Shown: positions 35,408-47,989 of the stretch, piece by piece
Layout of the letters: every line of letters begins with the position of its first letter
Position numbering within the stretch: position 1 is the stretch's first letter
Source: Paracentrotus lividus
Lineage: Eukaryota; Echinodermata; Echinoidea; Camarodonta; Echinidae
NCBI GenBank assembly: GCA_940671915.1
Contig: CALNVZ010000174.1
Location: forward strand, 25,280,312 to 25,344,311
Direction of reading: 5' to 3'
Length of the DNA: 64,000 nt
Notes under the pieces: model-generated
Seen by the model: the letters and a program-made list of their open reading frames with translations, nothing else
The model's database searches: none
Told to the model about the DNA's origin: nothing
Translations under genes and position numbers: made by a program

Positions 35408-36596
35408 TATCATTTGTCCATTTCAGAATTACACTAAAAATGTTGAGGGGGCATCATAGCCTCATTTTTTTTTTTTTTTTTTTTTTTTTTTTGGGGGGGG
35501 GGGTTATGTTATCAAAATCAGAATTTAAGTTTATGTTAACAAAAAAAAAAAAGGAAGCAAAATAATGAATTGTATCCATTTATATATTCAGTCTACATTC
35601 AATCTGTTTCTGAGAATGGCCATATTTTTTACTTTTGATTTGGGGTGGGAATTCCCCGTTTCTTAACGTAAGCAATATTCATACTTCATGGTCTTTCCTT
35701 TGTGAGAGAAGAATAATTAATATTCTAAAGTGAAAATGAGTTGTTTTCTTTATTTAAAAAATTAAACATGTACATGTGAATGTAAAAATATATTATAACC
35801 ATACTTTTTTTGTACAGCATAAATAAGTTCAGCAAAGTTTTGCTATTATTGTGGTTCAAGTCCTGATATGTGTACATGTGTAGTAGACATTGTATAAATA
35901 ATCCAAATTAATTTAGAGTAAACATGGACATCTCATTAAAAATAATTAATTTGATTTTTTTTTTCACAAACAGTGCGCGTACAGTAGCATGTATGGAAGA
36001 TTCTTTTAAGTTGTAACCCTTTATACTACAAGACTGCCAGCTTGGTTGGCTATAAAGTAATCTCATAATCACATGTTAGAAATGAACTTTGATCTTTAGG
36101 GGGCCTCAGGTAATGAGATATACAAGGGAGCAGAATTGATGTGAAGATGTCTCTTTTCTGACACCTATGCATTTATACAGGTGGTAGCATAGTACATGCA
36201 GTACATGTATCTCAAGGATCTGAGATGAGGAAAACAGATAAAGGTCCTTCACATTGCACAGTACAGTCTGTATCAAGAAAAAATGGTCTTTGTGGGAAAT
36301 CTTTTCTATTATAATATGAAGATTAATCATAGCCTGGTAGCATTTGGTATTTGAAATTCTTTAAAGCAGGAAAAATATGCTTTTTTAGTTCTGCATTAAA
36401 AAAAAAAAAATGTCATTTGATGGTGTGTAATCTTGAGATATGATTATCTTCAATTTAAAAAAAAATCAATAGGCCTACATGTAAAACAGACATCACCCTT
36501 CACATTACAAGAGGAAACAAACGGCTTTCTCTTTTCTTTATTGAATTAGAAGAACATACCAGTTTATATCAAAATTTTGGAATAGGGAAAGCAGTA

Positions 36597-37466
36597 GGGG
36601 AGACTGGGGTAATTATGGCCCTGGGGTAATTATGGCCCCTTTGTCTTTGAGAGCTTATAATTCTTTGCTGCATTACACAATGATAATTTAATTTTTACAC
36701 ATGCCTAGCTAAACTCTTCCTACTATCATATGAGAAAAATAAGCCGTTTACATGAAATTTTGTGCTTAGGGGAGCCTAAAATGTACGGCAATTACAATTC
36801 TGTTCGTTGGAAAGTGGCAAGTCTGCTTTTTTTATGTGGGGTGTGATATCATTAATTAAAATCATTTAAGATGAAATTTTGATTGAAACTGAAACAATAG
36901 GCAGTAAAAAACACAACAGAAAAACTTCCACCTGAATATCTTCAATAGTAGAGCTATAAAGGGGGATCATATTGAAAATGTCATTTGGGGTAATTATGGC
37001 CCCCAATGCATAAACAGTGTATAAGCGCAGATAAGCGTAGATGGGGACATTAACTTGTACGATTTTGTACATAAATATATGTATTGCTTTGATTGCAAAA
37101 TTTCAACATTTTGGCTTAACCAATTATTGACTAAATCATTTTTGGTGGTTGATAAGTGTATTAGGAATACCCAACAACATTTATTATACATTACCATCAT
37201 TAATTAGCATAATATCTTTGAATTCATACAGTCATTACAATAGGGGCCATAAATACCGCAACCCATGGGGTAATTATGGCCCCCCCAAAGTTGTTAGATA
37301 ATGGTAATTAATATGCAAATGAGAAGTAGCAGGTTTATACTTTCTTTTGTATATTATAGGTATATAGACTTTTTTTTTTTACATAATTAGAATATCATTG
37401 GACTTTTCATTTAATGGTAGTAATGGGAAATGTGAAAAAGGGGGCCATAATTACCCCAGTCTCCCC
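36597..37466. mobile_element. 870-bp TA-flanked element with GGGGTAATTATGGCC inverted ends
   Basis: The left end GGGGAGACTGGGGTAATTAT is matched in reverse complement at the right end (37443-37466). TA lies at 36595-36596 and 37467-37468. The core GGGGTAATTATGGCC recurs directly beside the left end and internally near 36987 and 37265. No transposase frame is seen. Confidence 0.85.
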
Positions 37467-37880
37467 TATACATGTAATAATACCCGGAAGTTACATTTTC
37501 TTTGAAAACTCTTTCTGTGTAGAATCCATGTTCCAAGTCACTGCCCTGTCTTTGTCTTAAGATTACTCTGCTATAGATTTTCTACCAAAATCAATGATCA
37601 ATTATCTAACTTTCAGTTTCCAAAATTTACTGTAAATTTTGTTTGATTTTGTGAGAAATTATTTTGCTGTCATTACTAGAACCCAAAATCGTTTTTAAAT
37701 AGATAAAAACATCTTAGCATTAAATGGATAGCAATAACTGTCCTTCACATTGCAAAGTCTTAAATGCATGAATGTCCTTTCCTATATTCAGAGGGCATTG
37801 CGGTGTTGGGGGGGGGGGGTTCCTGCATGTCTTGATTACTTTACGATGTGATATTTGCTTGAATGTAACATTCCAGTAGA

Positions 37881-38101
37881 CCAGGGGGGTGTTCCACAAA
37901 GAGTTAAGTAGACTTAAAAACCACACTTAAATCGTAAGTTTCATGAGTTATAATACGCATCACCTCATTGGATTGACCGTGCTCAGGGGATGCGCGCCAT
38001 TGTGAAATCTATCAATTAAATTGCGCGATATAAAAGAAGATGCGCGTAGAAGTTAAGTGCGACTTTAAGTCTACTTAACTCTTTGTGAAACATTCCCCAG
38101 G
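37881..38101. mobile_element. 221-bp MITE with CACAAAGAGTTAAGTAGAC ends
   Basis: The left CCAGGGGGGTGTTCCACAAA with AGAGTTAAGTAGACTTAAA and the right TTTAAGTCTACTTAACTCTT with TGTGAAACATTCCCCAGG are inverted repeats. The interior is GC-richer, with several GCGCG words. No coding capacity. Confidence 0.8.
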
Positions 38102-39510
38102 TCAAGCAATATTTGTTGGGGTCAAACAATGTTAATCTACAGTGTACATATGACTAGAAGCCACAGAGTTCTCTTGTTAGGAAAAACCATCAAATTCTTG
38201 GTAAAATTTCATCATAAACAGGATGTACCTTCTCTAATATCAGGATTCATGTACTCTCAGAATGTTTTACTCATGTTCACAAGATTTCCTCAAACATGGT
38301 TGGAATTATGTTGAAGGTCATGTGATGTGAACGCACGATTTTATTATATTACCTCATGAATATCCCCTTTATTGAATTTTCCTTCTGTTAATGATAAAAT
38401 TAATTCTTTTTATCATGTGTTTTTATTGTAATATTGTTTGTGAGAGAGAAAAAACTGCTGTATTGTTCTTAGAAATAGATGAATAGATTAAAAATGAATT
38501 CAATTATCAACATATAGTCACCCTGTTATTCTAAAATTAATCTTCAAACTTTATGCACATGTGTAATCTTGTGCAGCACAATTATGTTCTTGATAATGTT
38601 ATTTTGATAGTTGGTTTATTAAAGGTGAAGGTAGCAGCTGTGTATATTGGTAATCTAACACCTTTTATTGTCCTCTCATCCTACTTCTAGCCTGTATGTA
38701 ATCGATCATGGATCTTGTTTAAGGCCAAGGGCAATTGGGATATGATTAGAAATAACACTGTCAAACTAAATCTCTACATGTACTGTAGATGCATTAAAAC
38801 CCTCTCCTAGTGAAATTTAAAAAAAAATCTTAGAAGTTCTAGTTCAGGTAAATTTCCTGACGAGGAAACACCATGTTTTTGGGGGGTTTTTTAGGTGTAA
38901 ACAAAAAGAAGTATACATTTTTTCTTAAAAGATGTATTTTGTGCATTGTCAAAACAGAATTCTGAACATAAATTTATATTCCAATTTTGACAGAGACTGC
39001 TTCTCAAGATTAAAAAGGAACCTGTGGAAAAAAAAGTAAAGCACAGTACTGATAACCAAATCTCAAACTTCTATTTCATTTGGAGGGTGTACATGTGCAT
39101 GTACAAAATAATTATCAAAAATAATTTTAAACTGAATCATAACTAGTACATACATGCTATAAATTGAAACCTATCAGTCACTTTTGTGATAGCAAGGGTG
39201 TGGAAAAGTCTTTCCCTCTTTCAGGTAACCTCTGGTTTCATTTAGAAACTTTATGGTCATCATTAGAAATAGAAACACGGGAGATATATTCGGGCCTCTA
39301 TTGTTGACTTGTGCAATTTCAATGGATGCTACATGTACATATATGTACTATAATTCAAAGAATCAACCCATGAGTATCTGATGAAAAAATGATTGTATCA
39401 TTTTGATATGTTATTATGAGATGATATTTTCTATTTATTTTGATACTTTACAATATAGGAAAATAAAGATATAGATTGATTCTAAGTATTTTATTGTATC
39501 TCTTCTGTAG

Positions 39511-39824
39511 CTCCTGATGAAGCTACTGTGAAGGCAATGCGAGCCCGTGAGAAAGAGCTACAACGTTCGGTCACAGCCAAGAGGGCGTACTCCTTGCGTT
39601 GTACGGACCATGCAGCCGTGGCCAGGGAAGTCCATACCCGTGTAGTACGAGAGTTTGGTTTCCCCGATGAAGCGGTAGAAGTTTTTGATGGCCCACCTGA
39701 GGGTGGGGAGTACGAAGGGCAAGGATCAGGAGGCCTGGATGACAGTGATCTAGAGGTGTTTGGACGGATGTGGAATGATCTACCAGATCTTCACCATCGG
39801 CATGAGCCGGCACATCATACGGAG
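39511..39824 (+). CDS. BTBD7: BTBD7 coding exon 7
   Basis: The exon completes codon 647 and encodes residues 647-751, ending GAG|GTAGGT in phase 0. KELQRSVTAKRAYSLRCTDH and VHTRVVREFGFPDEAVEVF align with the vertebrate block LQELRHTEQVQRAYALNCGE...IRVLREFGLADAAAELL. The remainder (DGPPEGGEYEGQG..., LPDLHHRHEPAHHTE) is low complexity or acidic and poorly conserved. The frame stays open past the donor into a GAT repeat, giving a spurious acidic tail to 40283; this is not coding. The acceptor TCTTCTGTAG is strong. Confidence 0.9.
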
Positions 39825-39899
39825 GTAGGTTGGACTGGCAGGGGTTTAAGGCATTATCTGCTACAGAAAAAAACTGTATCGGTAATTGTTAAGGACTTT

Positions 39900-40285
39900 T
39901 TGGTTGATGGTTATGATAGCGATGGTGGTGAGGGCGATGGTGGTGGTTATGGTGATGATGTTGATGGTGATGATGGTGGTGATGGTGAGGATGATGGTGG
40001 TAGTTATGGTGATGATAATGATGATGGTGAGGATGATGGTGATGATGATGATGATGGTGGTGATGGTGAGGAGGATGGTGGTGATGATGAGGGTGGTGAT
40101 GTTGATGGTAATAATGATGATGATGATGAAGGTGGTGGGGATGGTGGTGGTGGTCGTGGTGGTAGTAGTGGTAATGGTGAGGCAGTGATGTTGATGGCAA
40201 TGATGATAGTAATGATGAAGATGATGATGATGTTGGTGGCGGTGATGTGGGCAGTGATGATGTTTGGTGACGATGATGATTGATG
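39900..40285 (+). repeat. GAT/GGT trinucleotide-rich microsatellite
   Basis: Interspersed GATGGT and GATGAT units lie just inside intron 7. Open frames through it (acidic in one frame, poly-His on the other strand) are composition artefacts. Confidence 0.9.
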
Positions 40286-41904
40286 ATGATTATGATTAGT
40301 GATCAATACTACAACCCTTGAGTTGTAATTTAAATGACTGTTATAATTGGATAATTCTGGCAAGTTATAAGATAAAATAGATGGCAATGAAACTGTTGAA
40401 TTGATTGTACATCAGTGCTTCAGTGATGGTTACTCCATATTCAATGGTGTGCACTAGTTGAGTTCTGAACTTCAAACCATGAACCCAACTCTTACCCTTA
40501 TTCTGCACATAATCTAATAACCCTTACCCTGACACTGAAAATGTGATTGCCTGTCGAATGTATGGATTTTGCCAATGATTCAGATAACATTCAATTAAAA
40601 ATATAACGTTTTTTAGTGATAACATCAGGTAATGACAACTTTGCTTATGAAGCAACAGACGTTGTTGATGCCAAATGAAGATCTAGACACAATTTAAAAA
40701 TAAAAAAAAATTACCCTATTTATGAATTTTCATCGATCCCAATGAACAATATTTACAATTTTTCACAATTTAATTAAAAAAAAGAATATCTTCAAGCCTT
40801 TCTCAAATGCAAGATATGATGACATCAAAAATTACTGGCGAAAAAGTCAAGAGAACTGTTTTGATCATCCAGCAATTTCTTACTGTTATCAAATAATTGG
40901 AACTCTCCTGACACATTTTAAACGAAGGGGAGATTATGTTACCCCCATCCCTACTTGAACTGAGGACAATCCAATGAATATTTACCCCAGATGTTAACTG
41001 CTTCCAGAATAACTGAACTTTTTTGTTAAAATTCGGGAGTATGGAGCAATCAGATGAAATTACATTGTTTAAAAGCTTTCTTTTCACCCTACTGGGATAT
41101 TAATGCTTTCCATTCTTTTCGATAGGAGACTACAAATCAATGCAAAATAAATTTCTTTAGTGGATTCTCATTAGAGGAAGGCAAGATAAAATACTGTCCT
41201 GGGACCATTTTAGATTTGCACTGAATCTTGAAGCTTAGAGGGATTGATCTGCGTTAATGGTCATTGATGAAAATACTTCCTCAAGGGCTGTTCTCACTCC
41301 AATAAACTTACAAGGATGGTGAAGAGCTCCTATTTCCCTTCATATCTTTTCATTCACCTACATGTACTGTCAAATGATACTTGGTAAATTTGTTAATTAT
41401 GGACATTTCCACACCATAAAACATTTTAAATTAAAAAAAATGAAATAAAAAAATAGGGTGGTATGATTGATATTATTATGGAAATGCAGGGGTTATATTT
41501 TCTCCAATTCAAATTCCTCTGAAAATATTTTCATAAAATACATCTTCTCATTATGCTACAGTCACACAGACACTTACGTTTAGTTACGTGTTTGTTGTTT
41601 TATCCTTATTTCATCTTCTATTCTATCATTTCTTATGTATTTCTTAACAAAAATAAACAAAAATTATCACTATATTTCCACTTCTTAGTATGACAGGTAG
41701 GCATCCATGGAGATCAGCAGAAAAAAGAGAGGAATTTCTAGACTCAACGCTGGACGTAACTCAACTCAAGTGTCTGTGTGACTGTAGCATTACATTTAAA
41801 AAAAAAAATACTTCTAAATCTTATTATAAAAAAAAAAACCTTTGTGACTGCTTTAATAGTGATGTAGAGATAGGGGCTTCATCTCCTGATTTCTACCAGA
41901 GTAG

Positions 41905-44900
41905 TCCAGGCTAGAGACCATGTAACCTTGTTTTTTGATATATACAATGTTTTTTGATGGTTCTTTGTCAATTCGAAGGTGCTGATTCCAAATCCGATGG
42001 GTGCCAGACGCGAAACCTTGAGCATTTTTCACAAATCGCTAAAATTCAAAATGGCCGCCAAGATGGCGCCAAAATATGAAAATGAGTATTCCAATTGTAT
42101 TTTCTGAAGTGTTTGTGGATTCTTGTCAATTCGAGGGTGCTGATTCCGAATCCGCTGAGTGCTAGCAGCGAAACCTCGTGGATTTTACGCAAATCGCTAA
42201 ATTCAAAATGGCTGCCAAAATGGCCGCCAAAACTGAAAATCAGTATTCCAAGGGTATTTCTGAGATTGTTTTGGTAGTTTCTTATCAATTCGAGGGTGCT
42301 GATTCCAAATTCAATGAGTGCCAGTCGCGAAACCCAACAGATTTTACGCAAATCACAAAAATTCAAAATGGCTGCCAAAATGGCCGCCTAAACTGGAAAT
42401 CAGTATTCCAAGGGTATTTTGGGGGTTGTTTTGGTGGATTCTTATCAATTCGAGGGTGCTGATTTCCAAATTCAATGAGTGCCAGCAGCGAAACCCAACA
42501 GATTTTATGCAAATCGCTAAAATTCAAAATGGCTGCCATAATAGGCATCCAATTGACAATGCGTATTCTATGGGTATATTGCAAGGTGTTTTGGTGGTTC
42601 CTTGCCAATTCGAAGGCGCTGATTCCAAATCCGATGAGTACCAGCCACAAAACCCTACAGGATTTATGTACACCGCTAACCCTAAAATTTAAAATGTGTA
42701 TTATTTCAGAGGTTGTTTTAGTGGTTTCTTGTCAATTTGAGGGTTCTGATCCCAAATCTGATGAGTGACAATCGTGAAACCCCGCTAAAATCCAAAACGG
42801 CCGCCAAGTGAAATGAAAAAGTGCATTTTATTGTTATCTAATTTTTATTTTTTTATTTTTTTTCAATTGAGAATGCCGATTAAAATCTGATGAGTTAGAG
42901 GCACAAAAACCTAAGCATTTTGCGCAAATCGTCAATATTCGCTGCCATCAGCCACACGTTAAAAAATATATCTAGGGTACATGCAGGTAATATGGGCCCC
43001 TAAGCTCATTTGCCTAATTTGCATAAAATTACGAAATGACACACAGTCTAATCTTTGTTTATATGAATCAATAACTACTGCTCTAACTTTTATTGTGAAG
43101 AAAAACAATTATCACCTACCCCCTGTCTGCAATATTCAAATGTTGACGTCATTACCAGAGTGCCCATATTACCTGCATGTGCAGGTAATATGGGCACATG
43201 TATTAATGTATGTTTAAAAACTACAATGACTCTACATGTCTGGAATTTGCTTTAAATGTTGAAAATATTAACTTTAAGATATAATTTAAATTATAAGACC
43301 CTTCAGTAAATCATTTGACTATATATTTCATTGTTATGTATTTTGTATATCATTTCTTTTTTTAATATTATTTAAATATTATTTTCATTATACAAGTCAA
43401 AATAGGCATACACTAAGTTATTATATCAATTAAATACTGTGAACATACCCCAAAAAATCGTAGCAAAGAGATTGATGCCTCATCCCAATACCAAGTACCA
43501 GAATCATTTCCGCCATTTTGGATGTCCCATATTACCTGCACTAATGTTGCTGTGTCAGGCAAGAATTCAATGCCACATTGCACCCCTTCACTAAAACAAA
43601 TTGACCTGTACACGCTAGTATGATCAAAATGAAACTATAAGCTTACTAAATATATTAAACAATTGAGGTTACCCCTCAACAATCTTTCACCATCACATTC
43701 TGTGAAATATCAATTTTACATCAGGGTAAAAAAATGCCGTAAGTTTTACCTACCTTGTTGGTTTTCAGCAATTTTCTCAGAGAAATTTCGGCATCAGATG
43801 CTCTCACGACGACATATTTTCGTATACAGTTCATATGAACAACATTATGGTGCTCACACCGGTCACCGGTCCCCGGTCGAATGTCACGACATGATTTGCT
43901 TCAGGTGGCCCATATTACCTGCATGTACCCTATAATGTGTTTATCTGAGGTTATTTTATAGTAAGCTTCTTGTCAAGTTCATGCTCTGATTCCAAATTCG
44001 ATGGGTATCTTTCAGGGAAACCTTGGAATTTTTTTACGCAAATGACATAAGCGGGTGAAAGCGGCCGACAGTCATGAAAAAGACTTATCAATTCAAAATG
44101 AAAAGCATAATTCGTGGAAATTTCATCGATATTCCTTACGTTATCTAGTGGTTCTTGTCAGTTTAAGGGTAGATTCTACATGTATATAGGCCTACTCATT
44201 CAAAATTACGAGAGTCCTAGAAATAAAACATTTACCATTTTACGGATAGCAAAATGAGTCATGTGATTCAATCTTGGATTTTTTATTTGTTTTTTCATAT
44301 TGTATATCGCTTATATGTTTTGTAAGACATGCAAACGTATATTCATATCTCAATGCACTATTCCAGACATAATACATTTTAAAAAAAATATAATTTAAAG
44401 ACTTGGTTTGTGAGTGATTCTGACATTAAAAAAAAATATTCTTGGATTTTTCCCCCGACAGAATGGAGGCTGTAAATGAAATACTGGGTTTCCTTTATTA
44501 ACCCGTTCATTGTTTATTGAACAACAGGAGACACTTTACATAAACTAAATGGTCGAACACGACTAAAAAAAACATAATTGTTCTGACTAGATGCACGATA
44601 TAGGCGTACATCCTATACATGTCAGTAGCGGATCCAAGGGGGGAGGGGGACGGAGGGTGGGGAACCGCGTAAGATCGGAAGAATAATATAAAAATGCATT
44701 CCTTTTGTACACCAACCTTTTGTTTATTTTGTCAGCGCTCCCCGTAAGATTTGACTTTATCCTACCCCTATAGGTTGATGGTGACTTTCTTGAGGCCGAA
44801 TGCCAAAAAGAATTGATATAACTGAGAGAATTATTTTGGTAAGGAAAGAATCATGTTTGGAGAGCATTTTCATGTGATGGTGGGGAGCCTAATGGTTCAA

Positions 44901-45850
44901 TACTTGGTTACAGGGTTACTTGGGACCCTATGACAGTAAAGCGGCCAAAGAGTCTCAATAACTTATTATTGGCAATGTATGGCCATATAATAGATTTTTA
45001 CATGACTTGCCATTTGTTTCCACTTTCTCTTCTCTCTTTTCTTTTCTTTTTTCTTTCTTTTTGTTGTTGTTGTTTGTCCTGTGTTTTTTGTGGTTGGTAC
45101 TGCATCGGATTAGATGAGGGATCAGCGCCTTTGATTGGGAAGAAACCCCCAAACCCATTGAGATATACCAATAGAATACGCATTTTCAATTTTGAATGTT
45201 AGCGATTTGCATAAATCTGTTTGGTTTCGGCGGTCGGCACTCATCGAATTTGGAATCAGCATCCCTCGAATTGATAAGAATCACTACCAAAACAACCCCA
45301 AAATACCAGTGGAATAATCTGTTTTCACAGTTTTAGCTTGCCATTTTGGCAGCCATTTTGAATTTTTGTGATTTGCGTAAAATCTGTTGTGTTTCGCGGC
45401 TGGCACTCATCGAATTCGAAATCAGCACCCTCAAATTGATAAGAATCCACCAAAACACCCCAGAAATACCCTTGGAAATACTGATTTCCAGTTTTGGCGG
45501 CCATTTTGGCAGCCATTTTGAATTTTAGCGAATTTGCGTAAAATCCACGAGGTTTCGCGGCTAGCACTCAGCGGATTTGGAATCAGCACCCTCGAATTAA
45601 CAAGAAACCCCAAAACAATTCAGAAATACAATTGGAATACTCATTTATTCATATTTTGGCGGCCATCTTGGCGGCCATTTTGAAATTTTTCGCGGATTTG
45701 TGAAAATGCTACAAGGTTTCGCGTCTGGCACCCCATGCGGATTTGGAATCAGCACCTCTGAATTGGACAAAGAACCATCAAAAAACATTGTATATATAAA
45801 AAACAAAGGTTCGAAATATTTTCCAATGGGCCTAGCCTAGACTAGAGACT
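41905..45850. mobile_element. Foldback-like composite element with tandem-array inverted arms
   Basis: The left arm (about 41905-44170, with an insertion at 42975-43930) repeats a unit of about 160 bp containing CAATTCGAGGGTGCTGATTC, TTTTACGCAAATCGCTAAA and ATTCAAAATGGC-GCC, starting near 41969, 42127, 42286, 42446, 42606, 42733, 42864 and 43971. The right arm (about 45100-45850) carries the same unit in reverse at about 163-bp spacing. The outer tips also pair: ATATACAATGTTTTTTGATG on the left matches the right end in reverse complement. The centre (44171-45100) shows no transposase. This architecture recalls Foldback and sea-urchin TU elements. Confidence 0.75.
42975..43930. mobile_element. 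956-bp TA-flanked element nested in the foldback arm
   Basis: The ends GGGTACATGCAGGTAATATG and CATATTACCTGCATGTACCC are perfect inverted repeats flanked by TA (42973-42974, 43931-43932). The motif GCAGGTAATATGGGC recurs internally as a 38-bp perfect palindrome (43160-43197) and as a single copy near 43527. No transposase frame is seen. Confidence 0.85.
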
Positions 45851-47250
45851 CAGCCCCTTGAAGGCTTGACCTTACCCCAAGCTAAATTATCTATATTTTT
45901 TTTAACATCACCCCTACAAAAAGAGGAAAACTACAGGAATTTTGAGTGTTGATTGCAAGGAATCTGTTAGGTGATGATGGTGAAGAATACATGATGAGAT
46001 AATGACCTCCTCCCATGGTGCTCAAGCAGAACACAGGCACTGCTGGTGAAGGGCCACTTCTAACCCATTAACAACTACAGTAGGCCTTCTAGTTACCACT
46101 TATCTAATGACCCAGCAGGAACATGTAGAAAGAAATCTTGTTGCTTCTTACAACACTAAGAAATTAATGGTAGGATAATTTTAAGAAAAAAACTGATAGG
46201 CCTATGATCAAGATGAAAAATGAATGTTGTAAACCATACAAGGTTTAATTAATTCATGCAGGGCTTCATATTATTTTATTTGCACAGGGAGTGTGGATTT
46301 AGTTAAGGGTTTTGTATGAATGCGTGAGCCTACATTTAGATTTTTTTTTTTTAATCAAAAGTCTAGATTTAACATTTGAGGCCTGCTATTGAACCCCAGA
46401 TGATGTTCTGTGCCATAGATCTAGACCTTTTTTTTAAAGAAACCTTTTGAAGTATTGGAAAAGAATGTAGGTTTTAGGGCTAAATCTTATACCCAAGGCC
46501 TTTATTAATGGCTTTCTTTCTTTTTTGTATTTTTAAAACATTTGCCACAATCAACCATAATTACCATTCTCTCCAATAACTAAATAATTTCTTATTTCTA
46601 TATCATGTATAGAAGCTACCCACCAGCCTCAGAAATCTATTACTTGAATGCTATAGACATGATTTGTAGTTGGTTAACCTCAATTAGTTTTCACAAAATG
46701 TATCGCTTCATCAGAACTTGGAATTCACCTGTTTTATGTCAGTTTCGCAATATATTTCACTTTTTTTTTTGTATTAGATTTAAAAACAGGTGTGCCATTA
46801 CATATGAATAGGTGACATTCTAAAGCATGGAGGCATTTCAACAGCATAGAACAAAACAACCTGTCTAGTATCGTCTTCAGGCCTTTTAGATATTTTTTCT
46901 TGCAAATACTATTTTCAATGACCATAAAGTGGGACTTATAAACTTTTAAAAATATCTTTGTTCCTGAGGTTGAAGTTAATAGAATTTAGGAATTTAACAA
47001 AGATCTTGCACTCACAAAAATCAATACTATTTGATACATATGTGATACGTCTTGTCGAAATGAGAGAGAAGTCGCAGATCAAAGATCCGAGTAAATCGAC
47101 AAACTAATAAAAAAGTCAAAATTTTGCAGGAAAATTTTATTTTATCTATTTTCTGGTTCTACCATCTCATCTTTGCTCTGTTAAAAAAATGAGTGAAAAT
47201 GTAACGGGAAAGTGGTAAAAAAACAGTTTTTCGGCGAGTGTTTTCGGTCA

Positions 47251-47614
47251 TAATTTTTTTTTCCCGACATACAAGCGAACGTCCACGCTCATTTCCCCTC
47301 CTTCGTTTAGCTCCGCCTTAACAACGCATGGCTTTGTCATGTGATGTTGTTTCAACTGGCTTTTTGTTTGTTTTTGTGAGAGAATAGCGCAACTAAACTC
47401 TCTTAGCTGCACTCAGCATTTTATTATTAAGGGCCGCGATATCTGTGTCCTGTGGGAATTAAAACCTCCCTATTAACAAATTTGGTTCCATCAGGGAAAC
47501 ATAGAGCATCAAAAGAGGTGACGTGATAATACTTCTGATACAAGTATTTAGGTTTAAAGTCTTCTGCAGTTTATTTTACAAAGTATACGTGTTTAAGAAA
47601 AAGTAGCGTTTTAA
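47251..47614 (+). repeat. Contig-end sequence, copy before the gap
   Basis: It matches 47640-47989 almost completely in the same order and orientation, for example GGTTCCATCAGGGAAACAT and TGATACAAGTATTTAGG. Differences are mostly one-base indels, so an assembly overlap is likely. Confidence 0.85.
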
Positions 47615-47639
47615 NNNNNNNNNNNNNNNNNNNNNNNNN
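47615..47639. other. Assembly gap of 25 N
   Basis: Exactly 25 N. Because the flanks repeat each other, the gap is probably artificial and no sequence may be missing. Confidence 0.99.
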
Positions 47640-47989
47640 TTATTTTTTTTTCACGCGATACAGCGAAGTTCCCGCTCTTTCCCCTTCGTTTAGCTCCGCT
47701 TTCCAACGCATGGCTTTGTTGTGATGTTGATTTCAACTGGCTTTTTGTTTCGTTTTTGTGAGAGAATAGCGAACTTACTCTCTTTAGCTGAACTCAGCAT
47801 TTTTATTTTAAGGGCCGGATATCTGTGTCCTGATGGGAATTAAAACCTCCCTATTAACAAATTTGGTTCCATCAGGGAAACATGAGCATACAAAGAGGTG
47901 ACGTGATAATACTTCTGATACAAGTATTTAGGTTTAAAGTCTTCTGCGTTTATTTTACAAGTAACGTGTTTAGAGAAGTTGCGTTTTAC
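47640..47989 (+). repeat. Contig-end sequence, copy after the gap
   Basis: It duplicates 47251-47614 and is shorter by about 15-20 bases through scattered deletions (for example GGGCCGGATATC against GGGCCGCGATATC), the pattern of an unpolished long-read end. Confidence 0.85.

Larger units (their letters stand above)
32067..39510 (+). other. BTBD7: BTBD7 intron 6
   Basis: This 7.4-kb phase-1 intron has donor GTGAGT and acceptor TCTTCTGTAG. It holds a LINE 3' end (33438-33990), a nested MITE pair (34040-34471), short direct duplications (34486-34531, 35213-35407), a TA-flanked element (36597-37466) and a 221-bp MITE (37881-38101). I see nothing in 32067-33420 or 38102-39510. Confidence 0.85.

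Noticed and set aside
39825-40283. Acidic Asp/Gly-rich extension of BTBD7 exon 7
   Set aside because: It is read-through past a good GTAGGT donor into a GAT microsatellite; exon 8 homology shows that the donor is used.
42046-42768. Overlapping open frames on both strands (60-124 aa)
   Set aside because: They lie in the foldback tandem array and repeat with its period; not genes.
45325-45613. Open frames similar to those at 42046-42768 on the opposite strand
   Set aside because: Same repeat unit in the inverted arm, which explains the similarity.
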